This document shows, in pieces, positions 1-8,074 of a DNA stretch of 64,000 nucleotides. Position 1 is the first letter of the stretch. Each line of letters begins with the position of its first letter. The translations under genes and the position numbers were made by a program. The stretch comes from CAWCFV01 sp963794995 (GTDB lineage Bacteria > Actinomycetota > Actinomycetes > JACCUZ01), in NCBI GenBank assembly GCA_963794995.1, contig CAWCFV010000002.1, positions 3,446,992 through 3,510,991 of the forward strand. The letters are read 5' to 3'. The notes beneath the pieces were generated by a model that saw only the letters and a program-made list of their open reading frames with translations, was not told the origin of the DNA and ran no database searches.

Positions 1-495
1 GACGCCCATCGGGATGCCGTGCACGCCCACGGTCAGCCGGACCCCGAGGTCCTCGACGAGACCGCGGACGGCGGCGATGAACCGCTCCCACTGGACGTCC
101 GGCTCGGCGCCGGCGAGCAGCAGGAACCGGGTGGCCCCGTCGCTGAGCTCGTGCAGCACGAGGCTCGGCTCGTCGTAGGAGACCCAGTGGTCGGACTCGA
201 AGATCATCGGTGGCCGGCGCGACCGGTAGTCCAGCAGCGTGTCGACGTCGAAGGTGGCCACCGGCCGGTGGTCGAAGGTCTCGAGCAGGTGCTCGGCCGC
301 GAGGCGCCCCGCCTGGCCGGCGTCGACGAACCCGGTGAGGGTGTGCAGCAGCACCGGACCGGCCTCGGTGCCTCCGGTGCCACCACTGCTGCCGACACTG
401 CCGACGTCGACGCCTTCGTCGTCTCCGGCGTCGTCTCCGGCGCCTGGACGGGCGCCGGTCGGCTGCCGCGTGTAGAGGTCGCGAGGCTCGAGCAT
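1..495 (-). CDS. PAC2 family protein, N-terminal part (runs off the window)
   Basis: The minus strand from the ATG at 495 reads to the left edge of the window, so the C-terminus is missing; 165 codons are visible. After an acidic, glycine-rich first 40 residues comes a PAC2-type core: LLHTLTGFVDAG, then FDVDTLLDYRSRRPPMIF, then SLVLHELSDG and LLLAGAEPDVQWERF. These are the hallmark segments of actinobacterial homologues of proteasome assembly chaperone 2. The molecular role in bacteria is not established; a link to proteasome or peptidase assembly is only inferred from the family name. It is transcribed away from the hairpins at 576-750, so it has its own promoter, probably within 496-575. 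Confidence 0.85.
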   Translation of the reverse strand, partial: MLEPRDLYTRQPTGARPGAGDDAGDDEGVDVGSVGSSGGTGGTEAGPVLLHTLTGFVDAGQAGRLAAEHLLETFDHRPVATFDVDTLLDYRSRRPPMIFESDHWVSYDEPSLVLHELSDGATRFLLLAGAEPDVQWERFIAAVRGLVEDLGVRLTVGVHGIPMGV

Positions 496-575
496 GCCCC
501 CGATCCTCGCACCGGAGCGCGTCCCCGCCCGGCACCCCCGCCCCCGGTGGACAGCGGGGCGGCCCACCCGGGCAG

Positions 576-610
576 CAAAAGGCCCCTCGAACTCATGCTT
601 CGAGGGGCCT
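576..610 (-). terminator. Rho-independent terminator, minus strand
   Basis: A perfect 12-bp inverted repeat (580-591 and 599-610, arm AGGCCCCTCGAA) has a 7-nt loop. Read on the minus strand it is followed by TTTT (577-580), so it would end transcripts coming from the protease gene at 767-2068. Confidence 0.8.
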
Positions 611-691
611 GCCCCCAGTTGTAGGGCATCGTCCCCCGGTCGCCCGGTTCCGACACGCGCGGCCGGCCCCCCAACCCGAGCCCCCGCTTCG

Positions 692-750
692 TCGAGTGGC
701 GCGAGTCGGCTGGCCGGGAGTCCCGGCCGCCGCCGACTCGCGCCACTCGA
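692..750. repeat. Long two-tier palindrome downstream of htrA
   Basis: A perfect 19-bp inverted repeat (692-710 and 732-750) encloses a second 8-bp inverted repeat (712-719 and 721-728), so nearly the whole 59 bp folds into one stem. It lies between the stop of the htrA-like gene and the T-tailed terminator at 576-610. There is no T-run, so it looks more like an intergenic REP-type palindrome or an mRNA 3' stabiliser than a second terminator. Confidence 0.7.
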
Positions 751-766
751 GGAGAAGCGGCGGCGG

Positions 767-2068
767 CTAGGAGGTGGTGGCGTCGCTGCCGAGCGTCGTC
801 GTCACGGTGTCGGTGCTCCCGGACCGCAGGTAGGTGAGGACGACCTCGTCGCCGGGCTGGTGCGACCGGATCGCGGCGATCAGGGCGTCGGCGCTGTCGA
901 CCGGCCGGTCGCCGACCTTGGTCAGGACGTCGCCGGCCCGGATGCCGGCCGCCTCCGCCGCGCCGCCGGAGGTGACCTGGCCGACCTGGGCGCCGGTGCT
1001 GAACCCGGAGCCGGCCGCGGAGTCCCCGACGCTCACGCCGAGCTGGGCGTGGGTCGCCGAGCCCTTCTCGACCAGCTGGGTGGCGATCCGCCGGGCCTGG
1101 TCGATCGGGATCGAGAAGCCGAGCCCGATGGAGCCGGTCTGCGCGCCGCTGCTCGCGCCGAGGGTCGCGATCGCGCTGTTGATGCCCACGACCTCACCGT
1201 CGAGGTTGACCAGCGGCCCACCTGAGTTGCCCGGGTTGATCGCCGCGTCGGTCTGGATGGCGTCGATCACGGTGCTCACCCGCTCGGTGCCGGTGCTGTC
1301 CCCGGTACGGACCGGCCGGTCCAGCGCGCTGACGATGCCGCTGGTCACCGTGCCCTGGAGCCCGAGCGGCGAGCCGATGGCGATCACTGCCTGGCCGGGG
1401 TCGAGGTCGGCGGAGCTGCCCAGCGTCGCCTTGCGCAGCCCCGACACCCCGGTGGCCTGGATCACGGCGAGGTCGGTGACGGGGTCGCGGCCCACCAGGG
1501 TGGCGGGAGCGCTGGTGCCGTCGTTCATCGTGACGGTGATCTGCCCGGCCCCGTCGGCGGCGGCCGCGACCACGTGGTTGTTGGTGAGGACCAGGCCGTC
1601 GGAGGACAGGACGACGCCGGTGCCCTCGCCGCCGCCCCGCGCGGTGCTGACCTGGATGGACACGACGCTCGGCAGCACCTGACCGGCGACCGCCTCGACG
1701 GACCCGGCGGCGGCCGCCGTGTCGTTCGCGTCGCCGCCGGTGTCCTGCAGCGAGGTGGCCGGGCCGGCCGAGGTCGTGGCGGGGTCGTCGGCCAGGGCAC
1801 CGGTCAGGACCGCACCGGTGCCCCCGCCGACCAGGCCCGCGGCGAGCGCCACCGCGGCGAGGAGCGCGACGCCCCGGCGGGGCCGGCCGTCCGTCGCGGG
1901 ACCGCCGGCCGGGGGCGTGCCGCCGGGCGGCTCCTGGTGCGGGTCGGGGGCCCGCCACGGGTCCTGTGCGCCGTAGCCGGCGGCGAGGTCGGGCACCGGG
2001 GCGGTCACCGCGTCCGGGTGGCTGGGGTACGGGCCGGCGGGCGGCAGGGTGCGGGTCTGGTCGCTCAT
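767..2068 (-). CDS. HtrA/DegP-type trypsin-like serine protease with PDZ domain
   Basis: 433 aa. A proline-rich cytoplasmic N-terminus (about 1-65) leads into one membrane anchor (about 66-92, alanine/glycine/valine-rich). A trypsin-like domain (about 125-325) and a C-terminal PDZ domain (about 335-425, GVSVGDSAAGSGF to VVLTYLR) follow. The triad is visible as H165 (TNNHVV), D199 (TDLAVI) and S282 (NPGNSGGPL), so the enzyme should be active. Family role: envelope protein quality control, with the catalytic part outside the membrane. The ATG at 2068 was chosen because AGGATC precedes it and the anchor then sits at a normal distance. It is divergent from the LacI gene, sharing a 198-bp intergenic region, and is followed by the palindrome and terminator at 576-750. 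Confidence 0.93.
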   Translation of the reverse strand: MSDQTRTLPPAGPYPSHPDAVTAPVPDLAAGYGAQDPWRAPDPHQEPPGGTPPAGGPATDGRPRRGVALLAAVALAAGLVGGGTGAVLTGALADDPATTSAGPATSLQDTGGDANDTAAAAGSVEAVAGQVLPSVVSIQVSTARGGGEGTGVVLSSDGLVLTNNHVVAAAADGAGQITVTMNDGTSAPATLVGRDPVTDLAVIQATGVSGLRKATLGSSADLDPGQAVIAIGSPLGLQGTVTSGIVSALDRPVRTGDSTGTERVSTVIDAIQTDAAINPGNSGGPLVNLDGEVVGINSAIATLGASSGAQTGSIGLGFSIPIDQARRIATQLVEKGSATHAQLGVSVGDSAAGSGFSTGAQVGQVTSGGAAEAAGIRAGDVLTKVGDRPVDSADALIAAIRSHQPGDEVVLTYLRSGSTDTVTTTLGSDATTS

Positions 2069-2266
2069 GACCACGATCCTGCGCAGCCGGCCTGGGAGAA
2101 CCCTGTGAGCCACCTCGGGGTCCGCCGTGAGCCTCCGGCCGAGGCCGTTCCGCCGGCCCGGCGGTGTGTCGTGGGTCACATCCCGGGGTAGGAAATGGCC
2201 CGGACACCTCGAAACCGGACTCACCCCTTCACATCCACGCGATTGTCTGAGAGCGTAGGGCGCATC

Positions 2267-2281
2267 GTGAAAGCGCTTACA
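2267..2281 (+). promoter_or_regulatory. LacI-family operator overlapping the regulator's start codon
   Basis: TGAAAGCGCTTACA (2268-2281) is a near-perfect dyad around AGCGCT with one mismatched pair. It matches the classical LacI/GalR-family operator shape TGnAAGCGCTTnCA. It overlaps the proposed GTG start at 2267, just after a -10-like TAGGGC (2256-2261). Binding there would block transcription of the whole operon, giving autoregulation. Confidence 0.75.
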
Positions 2282-3313
2282 GACCCTCCCACCCCGCCGC
2301 GAGCGGGGCGTGACGCGACGATCTACCAGGTCGCGCAGCGGGCCGGGGTGTCCATCGCCACCGTGTCCCGCGTGCTGCGCGGCACGACCCCGGTGTCCGA
2401 GGGCACCGCGGAGCGCGTCCGCGTCGCGGTCCAGGAGCTGCGCTTCACGCCCAGCCGGTCGGCCCGCGCCCTCGCCGAGGGCAGCCACGCCGCGAACGGC
2501 ATCGTCTTCCCCGACCTGTCCGGTCCGTACTTCGCCGAGGTCGTCCTCGGGTACGAGGACGTCGCCGCCGAGCTGCGGCGCAGCGTCCTGATCCTGTCCA
2601 CGCACGGCCGCGAGGCGGCCCGGGACATGGTGCTGGACCTGGCCGGCCGGGTCGACGCGCTGGCGGTCCTCGGCCGCACCGTCGGCGACGACGTGCTCGG
2701 CGAGCTGGTGGCCCGCGGCGTGCCCCTCGTGACCATGGCCCGCGAGCCGGTGCCGGGTGCGGACGCGGTGTCCGCCGAGAACACCCGCAGCGCCCGGGAG
2801 CTCGCCGGCCACCTCGCCGGCCACGGGTACGAGTCCTTCGCGTTCCTCGGTGACGCGGCCACCTCCGCCGACACCATGGCCCGCTGGGAGGGCTTCCGGC
2901 ACGGCCTGCGCGCTGCGGGCGTCACGCCGCCGCGCCGCCCGGTGGCCTGCCCGTTCGACGAGCAGGCGGGCCACGACACCGCCGCCGCGCTGCTGCGACG
3001 CCGCCGGCCGCGGGCACTCGTGTGCGCCAACGACGAGATCGCGCTCGGCGCGGTGACGGCGGCCGAGGAGCTCGGCCTCGCCGTCCCCGGCGACGTCGCG
3101 GTCACCGGCTGGGACGACGTGATGGCCGCGCGCCACTCGCGTCCCGGCCTCACCACCGTGCGGCAGCCGATGCGGGAGCTGGGCTCCTGGGCGGCGCGCC
3201 AGCTGCACCGACGTCTCGCGGGGGACCAGACCGCACCACGGCACGAGGTGCTGCCCACGCAGCTCGTGCGACGTGCCAGCTGTGGGCACCACCCCAAGGA
3301 GGATCGGGACTGA
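2267..3313 (+). CDS. LacI family transcriptional regulator of the glycan operon
   Basis: 348 aa from the GTG at 2267. The helix-turn-helix and hinge helix appear at the N-terminus (ATIYQVAQRAGVSIATVSRV, then FTPSRSARALA). A periplasmic-binding-like effector domain fills about 75-345 (NGIVFPDLSGPYFAEVV, VCANDEIALGA, VAVTGWDD). An in-frame ATG at 2195 would add 24 residues ahead of the usual LacI N-terminus with poor Shine-Dalgarno spacing. The GTG lies 6 nt after a -10-like TAGGGC, so I prefer a leaderless GTG start. The stop overlaps the next start (TGATG), so the regulator heads the transport/hydrolase operon. The effector is presumably the imported sugar (inference). Confidence 0.88.
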   Translation: MKALTDPPTPPRAGRDATIYQVAQRAGVSIATVSRVLRGTTPVSEGTAERVRVAVQELRFTPSRSARALAEGSHAANGIVFPDLSGPYFAEVVLGYEDVAAELRRSVLILSTHGREAARDMVLDLAGRVDALAVLGRTVGDDVLGELVARGVPLVTMAREPVPGADAVSAENTRSARELAGHLAGHGYESFAFLGDAATSADTMARWEGFRHGLRAAGVTPPRRPVACPFDEQAGHDTAAALLRRRRPRALVCANDEIALGAVTAAEELGLAVPGDVAVTGWDDVMAARHSRPGLTTVRQPMRELGSWAARQLHRRLAGDQTAPRHEVLPTQLVRRASCGHHPKEDRD

Positions 3314-4596
3314 TGAGGACACCCTCGAGATCGGGCTTGCTCAGCGTGGCCACGGTGACGCTGCTTGCCGTCGGACTGACCGGCTGCGGACGTGACGAAG
3401 GCGGCACGACCGCGGACACCGAGGCGAAGAAGGTCTCGTCGGGCAAGGCCTCCGGTGACATCACCGTGTGGGCGCTCGGCGCCGAGGGCGAGAAGCTCGG
3501 TGAGATCGCCGCGGACTTCGAGGCGGAGAACCCGAAGGCCAAGGTCAAGGTGACCGTCATCCCGTTCGACGCGGCCCACGACAAGATCGCCACGGCGATC
3601 GCGGGGGCCCAGACGCCGGACGTGAGCCTCGTCGGGACCACCTGGCTGCCCGAGTTCGCTGCGACAGGTGCACTGGACCCGACCCCCACCGACGTCATCG
3701 ACAAGAGCGCGTTCTTCGAGGGCTCGTGGGGCACCACCGAGGTCGACGGCACGTCGATGGGTGTGCCCTGGTACACCGAGACCCGGCAGATCTACTACCG
3801 GACGGACCTCGCGGAGAAGGCCGGCGTCACGCCCGAGGCCGGCTGGTCGTGGGACGACCTGAAGGCCTTCACCACGGCGATGCAGGAGAAGGCCGGCGCC
3901 AAGTACGGCATCTCCCTCCAGCCGGGCGGTCAGGGGTCGTGGCAGACCATGGTCCCCTTCGCCTGGCAGAAGGGCGCCGAGCTGGTCGACGGCGACCAGT
4001 TCACGTTCGACACCACCCCGATGCAGGAGGGGCTCGACTACTACGCCTCGTTCTTCGAGGAGAAGATCTCCCCCACCGACCTGGCGCCCGGAGCGCTCGA
4101 GAGCGGCTTCATCGACGGCTCGATCGGCTCCTTCGTGTCCGGCCCGTGGCACATGGGGATCCTGCGCGACCAGGGCGGCGAGGAGTTCAACGACAAGTGG
4201 GGCGTCGCGCCGATGCCCACCGAGGACGCCGGTACGTCGTTCACCGGTGGCGGCGACCTCGTCGTCTTCAAGGACGCCGAGAACCGGGACACCGCCTGGA
4301 AGTTCGTCGACTTCCTGACCCAGGACGCGCAGCAGCAGAAGCTGTACGAGCTGGTCGGCAGCCTGCCCGCCGTCCAGAGCACGTGGGAGTCCGGCGTGCT
4401 GTCGACCGACCCGCTGCTGAAGTCCTTCGGCGACCAGCTGCAGGACGCCAAGTCGGCGCCGGCCGTCGCGACCTGGGAGCAGGTCGCTGCACCGCTCGAC
4501 GACGCCATCGAGCAGGTCGTGCTGGGCAAGAGCGACGCGAAGACCGCGCTCGCCAATGCCGAGACCAAGGCCAACGGCATCGGCTTCGGCAGCTGA
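3313..4596 (+). CDS. ABC sugar-transporter substrate-binding lipoprotein
   Basis: 427 aa. The signal peptide ends in a lipobox (LTGCG, cysteine near residue 24), so the protein is anchored on the outer face of the membrane. The body matches extracellular solute-binding family 1: ITVWALGAEGEKL, FEAENPKAKVKV, GAQTPDVSLVGTTWL, PWYTETRQIYYR, GPWHMGIL, FTGGGDLVVFK. These are features of CUT1-type oligosaccharide-binding proteins. The start overlaps the LacI stop (TGATG), implying translational coupling. The first permease begins one base after its stop. The substrate is not readable from sequence; the two downstream glycosidases suggest a plant or microbial beta-glycan fragment (inference). Confidence 0.92.
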   Translation: MRTPSRSGLLSVATVTLLAVGLTGCGRDEGGTTADTEAKKVSSGKASGDITVWALGAEGEKLGEIAADFEAENPKAKVKVTVIPFDAAHDKIATAIAGAQTPDVSLVGTTWLPEFAATGALDPTPTDVIDKSAFFEGSWGTTEVDGTSMGVPWYTETRQIYYRTDLAEKAGVTPEAGWSWDDLKAFTTAMQEKAGAKYGISLQPGGQGSWQTMVPFAWQKGAELVDGDQFTFDTTPMQEGLDYYASFFEEKISPTDLAPGALESGFIDGSIGSFVSGPWHMGILRDQGGEEFNDKWGVAPMPTEDAGTSFTGGGDLVVFKDAENRDTAWKFVDFLTQDAQQQKLYELVGSLPAVQSTWESGVLSTDPLLKSFGDQLQDAKSAPAVATWEQVAAPLDDAIEQVVLGKSDAKTALANAETKANGIGFGS

Positions 4597-4597
4597 C

Positions 4598-5536
4598 ATG
4601 ACGACCGTGACCGCGGCTCCGACCGCGGGCTCGTCCACCTCCCGCCGCCGCCCCGACCGGGGTCGGCGGCGGGAGGTGGCGGCGGGGTACCTGTTCTCGC
4701 TGCCCTTCCTGGCGGTGTTCCTGGTCTTCACGATCGGCCCGGTGGTCGCCTCGTTCCTGATGAGCTTCACCGACCTCCGGTCCGCGGACATCCGCAACCC
4801 CCTGGCGGTCGGCCTGGTGGGCCTGGACAACTACGCGAAGCTGCTCGCCGACGAGACGTTCCACAAGGCGGCGTTCAACACGGCGTACTTCGTCGTGATC
4901 GGGGTCCCGCTCACGATGGGGCTCGCCCTGGCCGTCGCGGTGGCCCTCGACACCGGCATCACCCGCTTCCGCACCCTCTTCCGGGTCGGCTACTACCTGC
5001 CGGTCGTCACCAGCATCGTCGCCGTCGCAGTGGTGTGGCGGTTCCTGCTGCAGCCGGACAGCGGCATCGTGAACACGCTGCTGGGATACGTCGGCGTCGA
5101 CGGCCCGTCCTGGCTGCGCAGCGAGACCTGGGCGATGCCCTCCCTGATCGCCATGTCGGCGTGGCGGAACATGGGCTCGCTGGTCATCATCTTCCTGGCC
5201 GGCCTGCAGGTCGTCCCCAAGGAGATGCACGAGGCGGCCGCGATCGACGGTGCGGGGGCGTTCGGCCGGTTCAGGCACATCACCCTGCCGATGATGAGGC
5301 CGACGCTGCTGTTCGGCGGCGTCATCACGATGATCGGGTACCTGCAGTTCTTCGAGGAGCCGTTCGTCATGACCAGGGGCGGGCCGCTGGACTCCACCCT
5401 GTCGACCGCCTACTACACCTACAACCAGTTCGGCTTCGGCAACTACAGCTACGCCGCCGCGATGGCCTACGTGCTGTTCGTCGTGATCGCCCTGGTGACC
5501 GCCGTGCAGTTCAAGCTCCTCGGGTCGAAGGACTGA
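4598..5536 (+). CDS. CUT1-family sugar ABC transporter permease (MalF-like)
   Basis: 312 aa. A short arginine-rich N-terminus precedes six predicted membrane helices, beginning with GYLFSLPFLAVFLVFTIGP. The EAA loop that docks the ATPase is present (EMHEAAAIDGAGAFGRFRHI, about 210-230). It pairs with the next permease to form the channel for the binding protein at 3313. No ATP-binding subunit is encoded in the operon. Actinobacteria usually supply a shared MsmK/UgpC-type ATPase from elsewhere, and I infer the same here. Confidence 0.92.
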   Translation: MTTVTAAPTAGSSTSRRRPDRGRRREVAAGYLFSLPFLAVFLVFTIGPVVASFLMSFTDLRSADIRNPLAVGLVGLDNYAKLLADETFHKAAFNTAYFVVIGVPLTMGLALAVAVALDTGITRFRTLFRVGYYLPVVTSIVAVAVVWRFLLQPDSGIVNTLLGYVGVDGPSWLRSETWAMPSLIAMSAWRNMGSLVIIFLAGLQVVPKEMHEAAAIDGAGAFGRFRHITLPMMRPTLLFGGVITMIGYLQFFEEPFVMTRGGPLDSTLSTAYYTYNQFGFGNYSYAAAMAYVLFVVIALVTAVQFKLLGSKD

Positions 5537-5543
5537 TGCGGCG

Positions 5544-6464
5544 ATGACGACCTCGACCCGTCCCGAGCCGGTCGCAGCCGCAGCCACACCGGTGGTCTCC
5601 GAGGGCCCGCCGTCCGGCCGCCGCCGGCGGCGTCACGCAGACATCGCCGAGCCACGGGCCATCCCCTGGGTCTACGCGGTCCTCGTCGGTGGCCTGGTGC
5701 TGCTGGTGGGCCCGTTCCTGTGGATGCTGCTCGGGTCGTTCCGGCCCGACCGTGAGCTCAAGCAGGTTCCGCCGGCCTGGCTGCCGGAGAACCCGACGCT
5801 GGAGAACTACCGCACCCTGTTCACCGACCTCGACTTCCCGACGTTCTTCGTCAACAGCACCGTCGTCGCGGTGGCCATCACGGTGGGCAACCTCGTCTTC
5901 TGCTCGATGCTCGGCTATGCGCTGGCCAAGCTGCACTTCCCCGGCAAGCGGGTGATCTTCACCCTGGTGCTCGGGACCCTGATGGTGCCCGGCGTGGTGA
6001 CCTTCGTCCCGCTCTTCGTGCTGGTCAGCAACCTGGGCATGGTCAACTCGTTCCCGGGGCTGATCGCGCCGTTCCTGGCCGGACCGTTCGGCGTCTTCCT
6101 GATGCGGCAGTTCTTCCAGTCGCTCCCGGACGAGCTGATCCATGCCGCGCGGGTCGACGGGGCCGGGGAGTTCCGGATCTTCCGCAGCATCATGCTGCCC
6201 CTCTGCAAGCCGGCGCTCGCGACGCTGGGGATCCTCACCTTCCTGGCGTCCTGGAACAACTTCCTGTGGCCGCTGGTGGTCGCGCAGTCCGAGGAGCGCT
6301 ACACGCTGCCGGTCGCGCTGGCCATCTACGCCATCGGTGAGAACAGCAGCGACTACGGCCTGTTGATGGCCGGTTCCGTCGCGATCATCGTCCCGGTCCT
6401 GGTCGTCTTCCTCGTGCTGCAGAAGCACTTCGTGCGCGGTATCGCGATGACCGGGATCAAGTAA
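5544..6464 (+). CDS. CUT1-family sugar ABC transporter permease (MalG-like)
   Basis: 306 aa. After a basic N-terminal tail (about 1-45) come six membrane helices. The first is WVYAVLVGGLVLLVGPFLWM, and it is followed by the MalG-like SFRPDRELKQVPPAWLPENP. The EAA loop reads ELIHAARVDGAGEFRIFRSI. It starts 7 bp after the previous permease and is followed within 23 bp by a secreted glycan hydrolase behind a good Shine-Dalgarno (GAGGAG), so the genes are co-transcribed. Confidence 0.92.
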   Translation: MTTSTRPEPVAAAATPVVSEGPPSGRRRRRHADIAEPRAIPWVYAVLVGGLVLLVGPFLWMLLGSFRPDRELKQVPPAWLPENPTLENYRTLFTDLDFPTFFVNSTVVAVAITVGNLVFCSMLGYALAKLHFPGKRVIFTLVLGTLMVPGVVTFVPLFVLVSNLGMVNSFPGLIAPFLAGPFGVFLMRQFFQSLPDELIHAARVDGAGEFRIFRSIMLPLCKPALATLGILTFLASWNNFLWPLVVAQSEERYTLPVALAIYAIGENSSDYGLLMAGSVAIIVPVLVVFLVLQKHFVRGIAMTGIK

Positions 6465-6487
6465 CCACCTCGAGGAGCTGTCAGCCC

Positions 6488-8074
6488 ATGCGTCGGACCC
6501 ACCGACTCACCCTCGGCCTCACGGCCGCCGCCGTGGCCGCCACCATGGTCACCGTCCCGTCCACCGGGGCGCTCGCGAAGGACACCGCGAAGGGAGCCCG
6601 TCAGACCGGCGTGCTGCGCCACTACGCAGCCGACACCTGGCGGTCGATGGCCGCCATGGCCGACCCCCGGACCGGACTCGTGTCGGACAACATCGGCGGC
6701 GACCTCGATGCCGCCGACCGGGCCGACTACACGTCGCCGACCAACATCGGCGCGTACATGTGGAGCGCCATCGCGGCCCGCGACACCGGGCTGATCTCCG
6801 CGCGCGAGGCGCGCCGCCGGATCGCGAGGACGCTCGACTCGGTGGCGACGCTGGAGAAGCACGAGCCGTCGGGGATGTTCTACAACTGGTACGACCCGGC
6901 CACGAAGGCCAAGCTGACCGTCTGGCCGGTCGACGGGGGTGTGGTGCACCCGTTCCTGTCCAGCGTCGACAACGGCTGGCTCGCGACCGCGCTCACGATG
7001 GTCGCCGCCCAGGTGCCCCGGCTCGCGGACGAGGCGCACGCGATCCTCGACGAGATGGACTTCGGGTACTACTACAACCCGGCCGAGAACCAGATCCGCG
7101 GAGGATTCTGGCTGGAGGACCCGACACCGGGTGCGTCGCCGCAGGTCGAGGTGCACGACAACTACCGGGACGACTCCGGGGCGAACGACGTCTGGTACAC
7201 CGGGCACCACTACGGCGCCTTCAACACCGAGCCGCGGATGGCGAGCTATCTCGGCATCGCCTCGGGGCAGATCCCGCAGCGGCACTACTTCGGGACCTTC
7301 CGCACCTTCCACAACGACAACTGCGACTACGCCTGGACCGAGCAGGCCGCGGTGGGCCAGTGGGCCGAGCACCGTGGTGTCCGGGTCTTCGAGGGTGCCT
7401 ACCGGTACCGCGGCATGAAGCTGATCCCGACCTGGGGCGGCTCGATGTTCGAGGCCCTCATGGTCCCGCTGTTCGTGCCCGAGGAGGAGTGGGGCACCCG
7501 GAGCTGGGCGCTGACCCACCCGACCTACGTGCGCGCGCAGATCGAGCACGGCATGGAGGAGGCCGGCTACGGCTACTGGGGCTTCTCGCCGTCGAACAAC
7601 CCCGCCGGGGGCTACCGCGAGTACGGCGTCGACGCGATCGGCATGGAGCCGAACGGCTACGGCTCGGACGTGGAGCGGACCTTCGTCGACCCGGGGTACG
7701 TCGCCGACAACGGTGACGTCTGCCGGCCGCCGCAGCCCCCGCCCGCCGGCTACGGCCAGGGTGTCGTCACGCCGCACGCGTCCTTCCTCGCCCTGCGCTA
7801 CGCGCCCAAGGCGGCGCTGAAGAACCTCGCCAGGATCAAGAAGGACTTCGGTGCCTACGGCCCGGGTGGGTTCTACGACGCGGTGAACACCTCGACCGGC
7901 CAGATGTCCGAGCGCTACCTCTCGCTCGACCAGGGCATGGTGATGGCGGCCCTGGGCAACGCGCTGGCCGGTGACGACATGCGTACCGCGTTCGCCACGG
8001 GCGCCATGGAGCGGCGGGTCGCGCCGCTCATGCGCGAGGAGGAGTTCCTCGGGATCACCGAGGGGGACCGGTGA
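6488..8074 (+). CDS. Secreted glucoamylase-family glycoside hydrolase (GH144-like)
   Basis: 528 aa. A Sec-type signal peptide (about 1-30, ending STGALAKD) precedes an alpha-barrel domain that matches the Glycoamylase Pfam family, which includes GH144 endo-beta-1,2-glucanases. Visible family segments include TSPTNIGAYMWSAIAARD, SGMFYNWYD, PFLSSVDNGWLATAL, FEGAYRYRGMKLIPTWGGSM, GYGYWGFSPSNNPAGGY and SLDQGMVMAALGNAL. It is inferred to cleave an extracellular beta-glucan whose products are taken up by the upstream transporter; beta-1,2 specificity is a family-level guess. Its TGA overlaps the GTG of the next gene by four bases. Confidence 0.85.
   Translation: MRRTHRLTLGLTAAAVAATMVTVPSTGALAKDTAKGARQTGVLRHYAADTWRSMAAMADPRTGLVSDNIGGDLDAADRADYTSPTNIGAYMWSAIAARDTGLISAREARRRIARTLDSVATLEKHEPSGMFYNWYDPATKAKLTVWPVDGGVVHPFLSSVDNGWLATALTMVAAQVPRLADEAHAILDEMDFGYYYNPAENQIRGGFWLEDPTPGASPQVEVHDNYRDDSGANDVWYTGHHYGAFNTEPRMASYLGIASGQIPQRHYFGTFRTFHNDNCDYAWTEQAAVGQWAEHRGVRVFEGAYRYRGMKLIPTWGGSMFEALMVPLFVPEEEWGTRSWALTHPTYVRAQIEHGMEEAGYGYWGFSPSNNPAGGYREYGVDAIGMEPNGYGSDVERTFVDPGYVADNGDVCRPPQPPPAGYGQGVVTPHASFLALRYAPKAALKNLARIKKDFGAYGPGGFYDAVNTSTGQMSERYLSLDQGMVMAALGNALAGDDMRTAFATGAMERRVAPLMREEEFLGITEGDR

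Noticed and set aside
19..624. Plus-strand frame over the first 600 bases.
   Set aside because: The minus strand encodes recognisable PAC2 motifs, so this is the shadow.
2195..2266. Upstream ATG for the LacI gene.
   Set aside because: Adds a 24-residue extension before the canonical helix-turn-helix; poor spacing to a ribosome site; the operator and -10 element favour the GTG at 2267.
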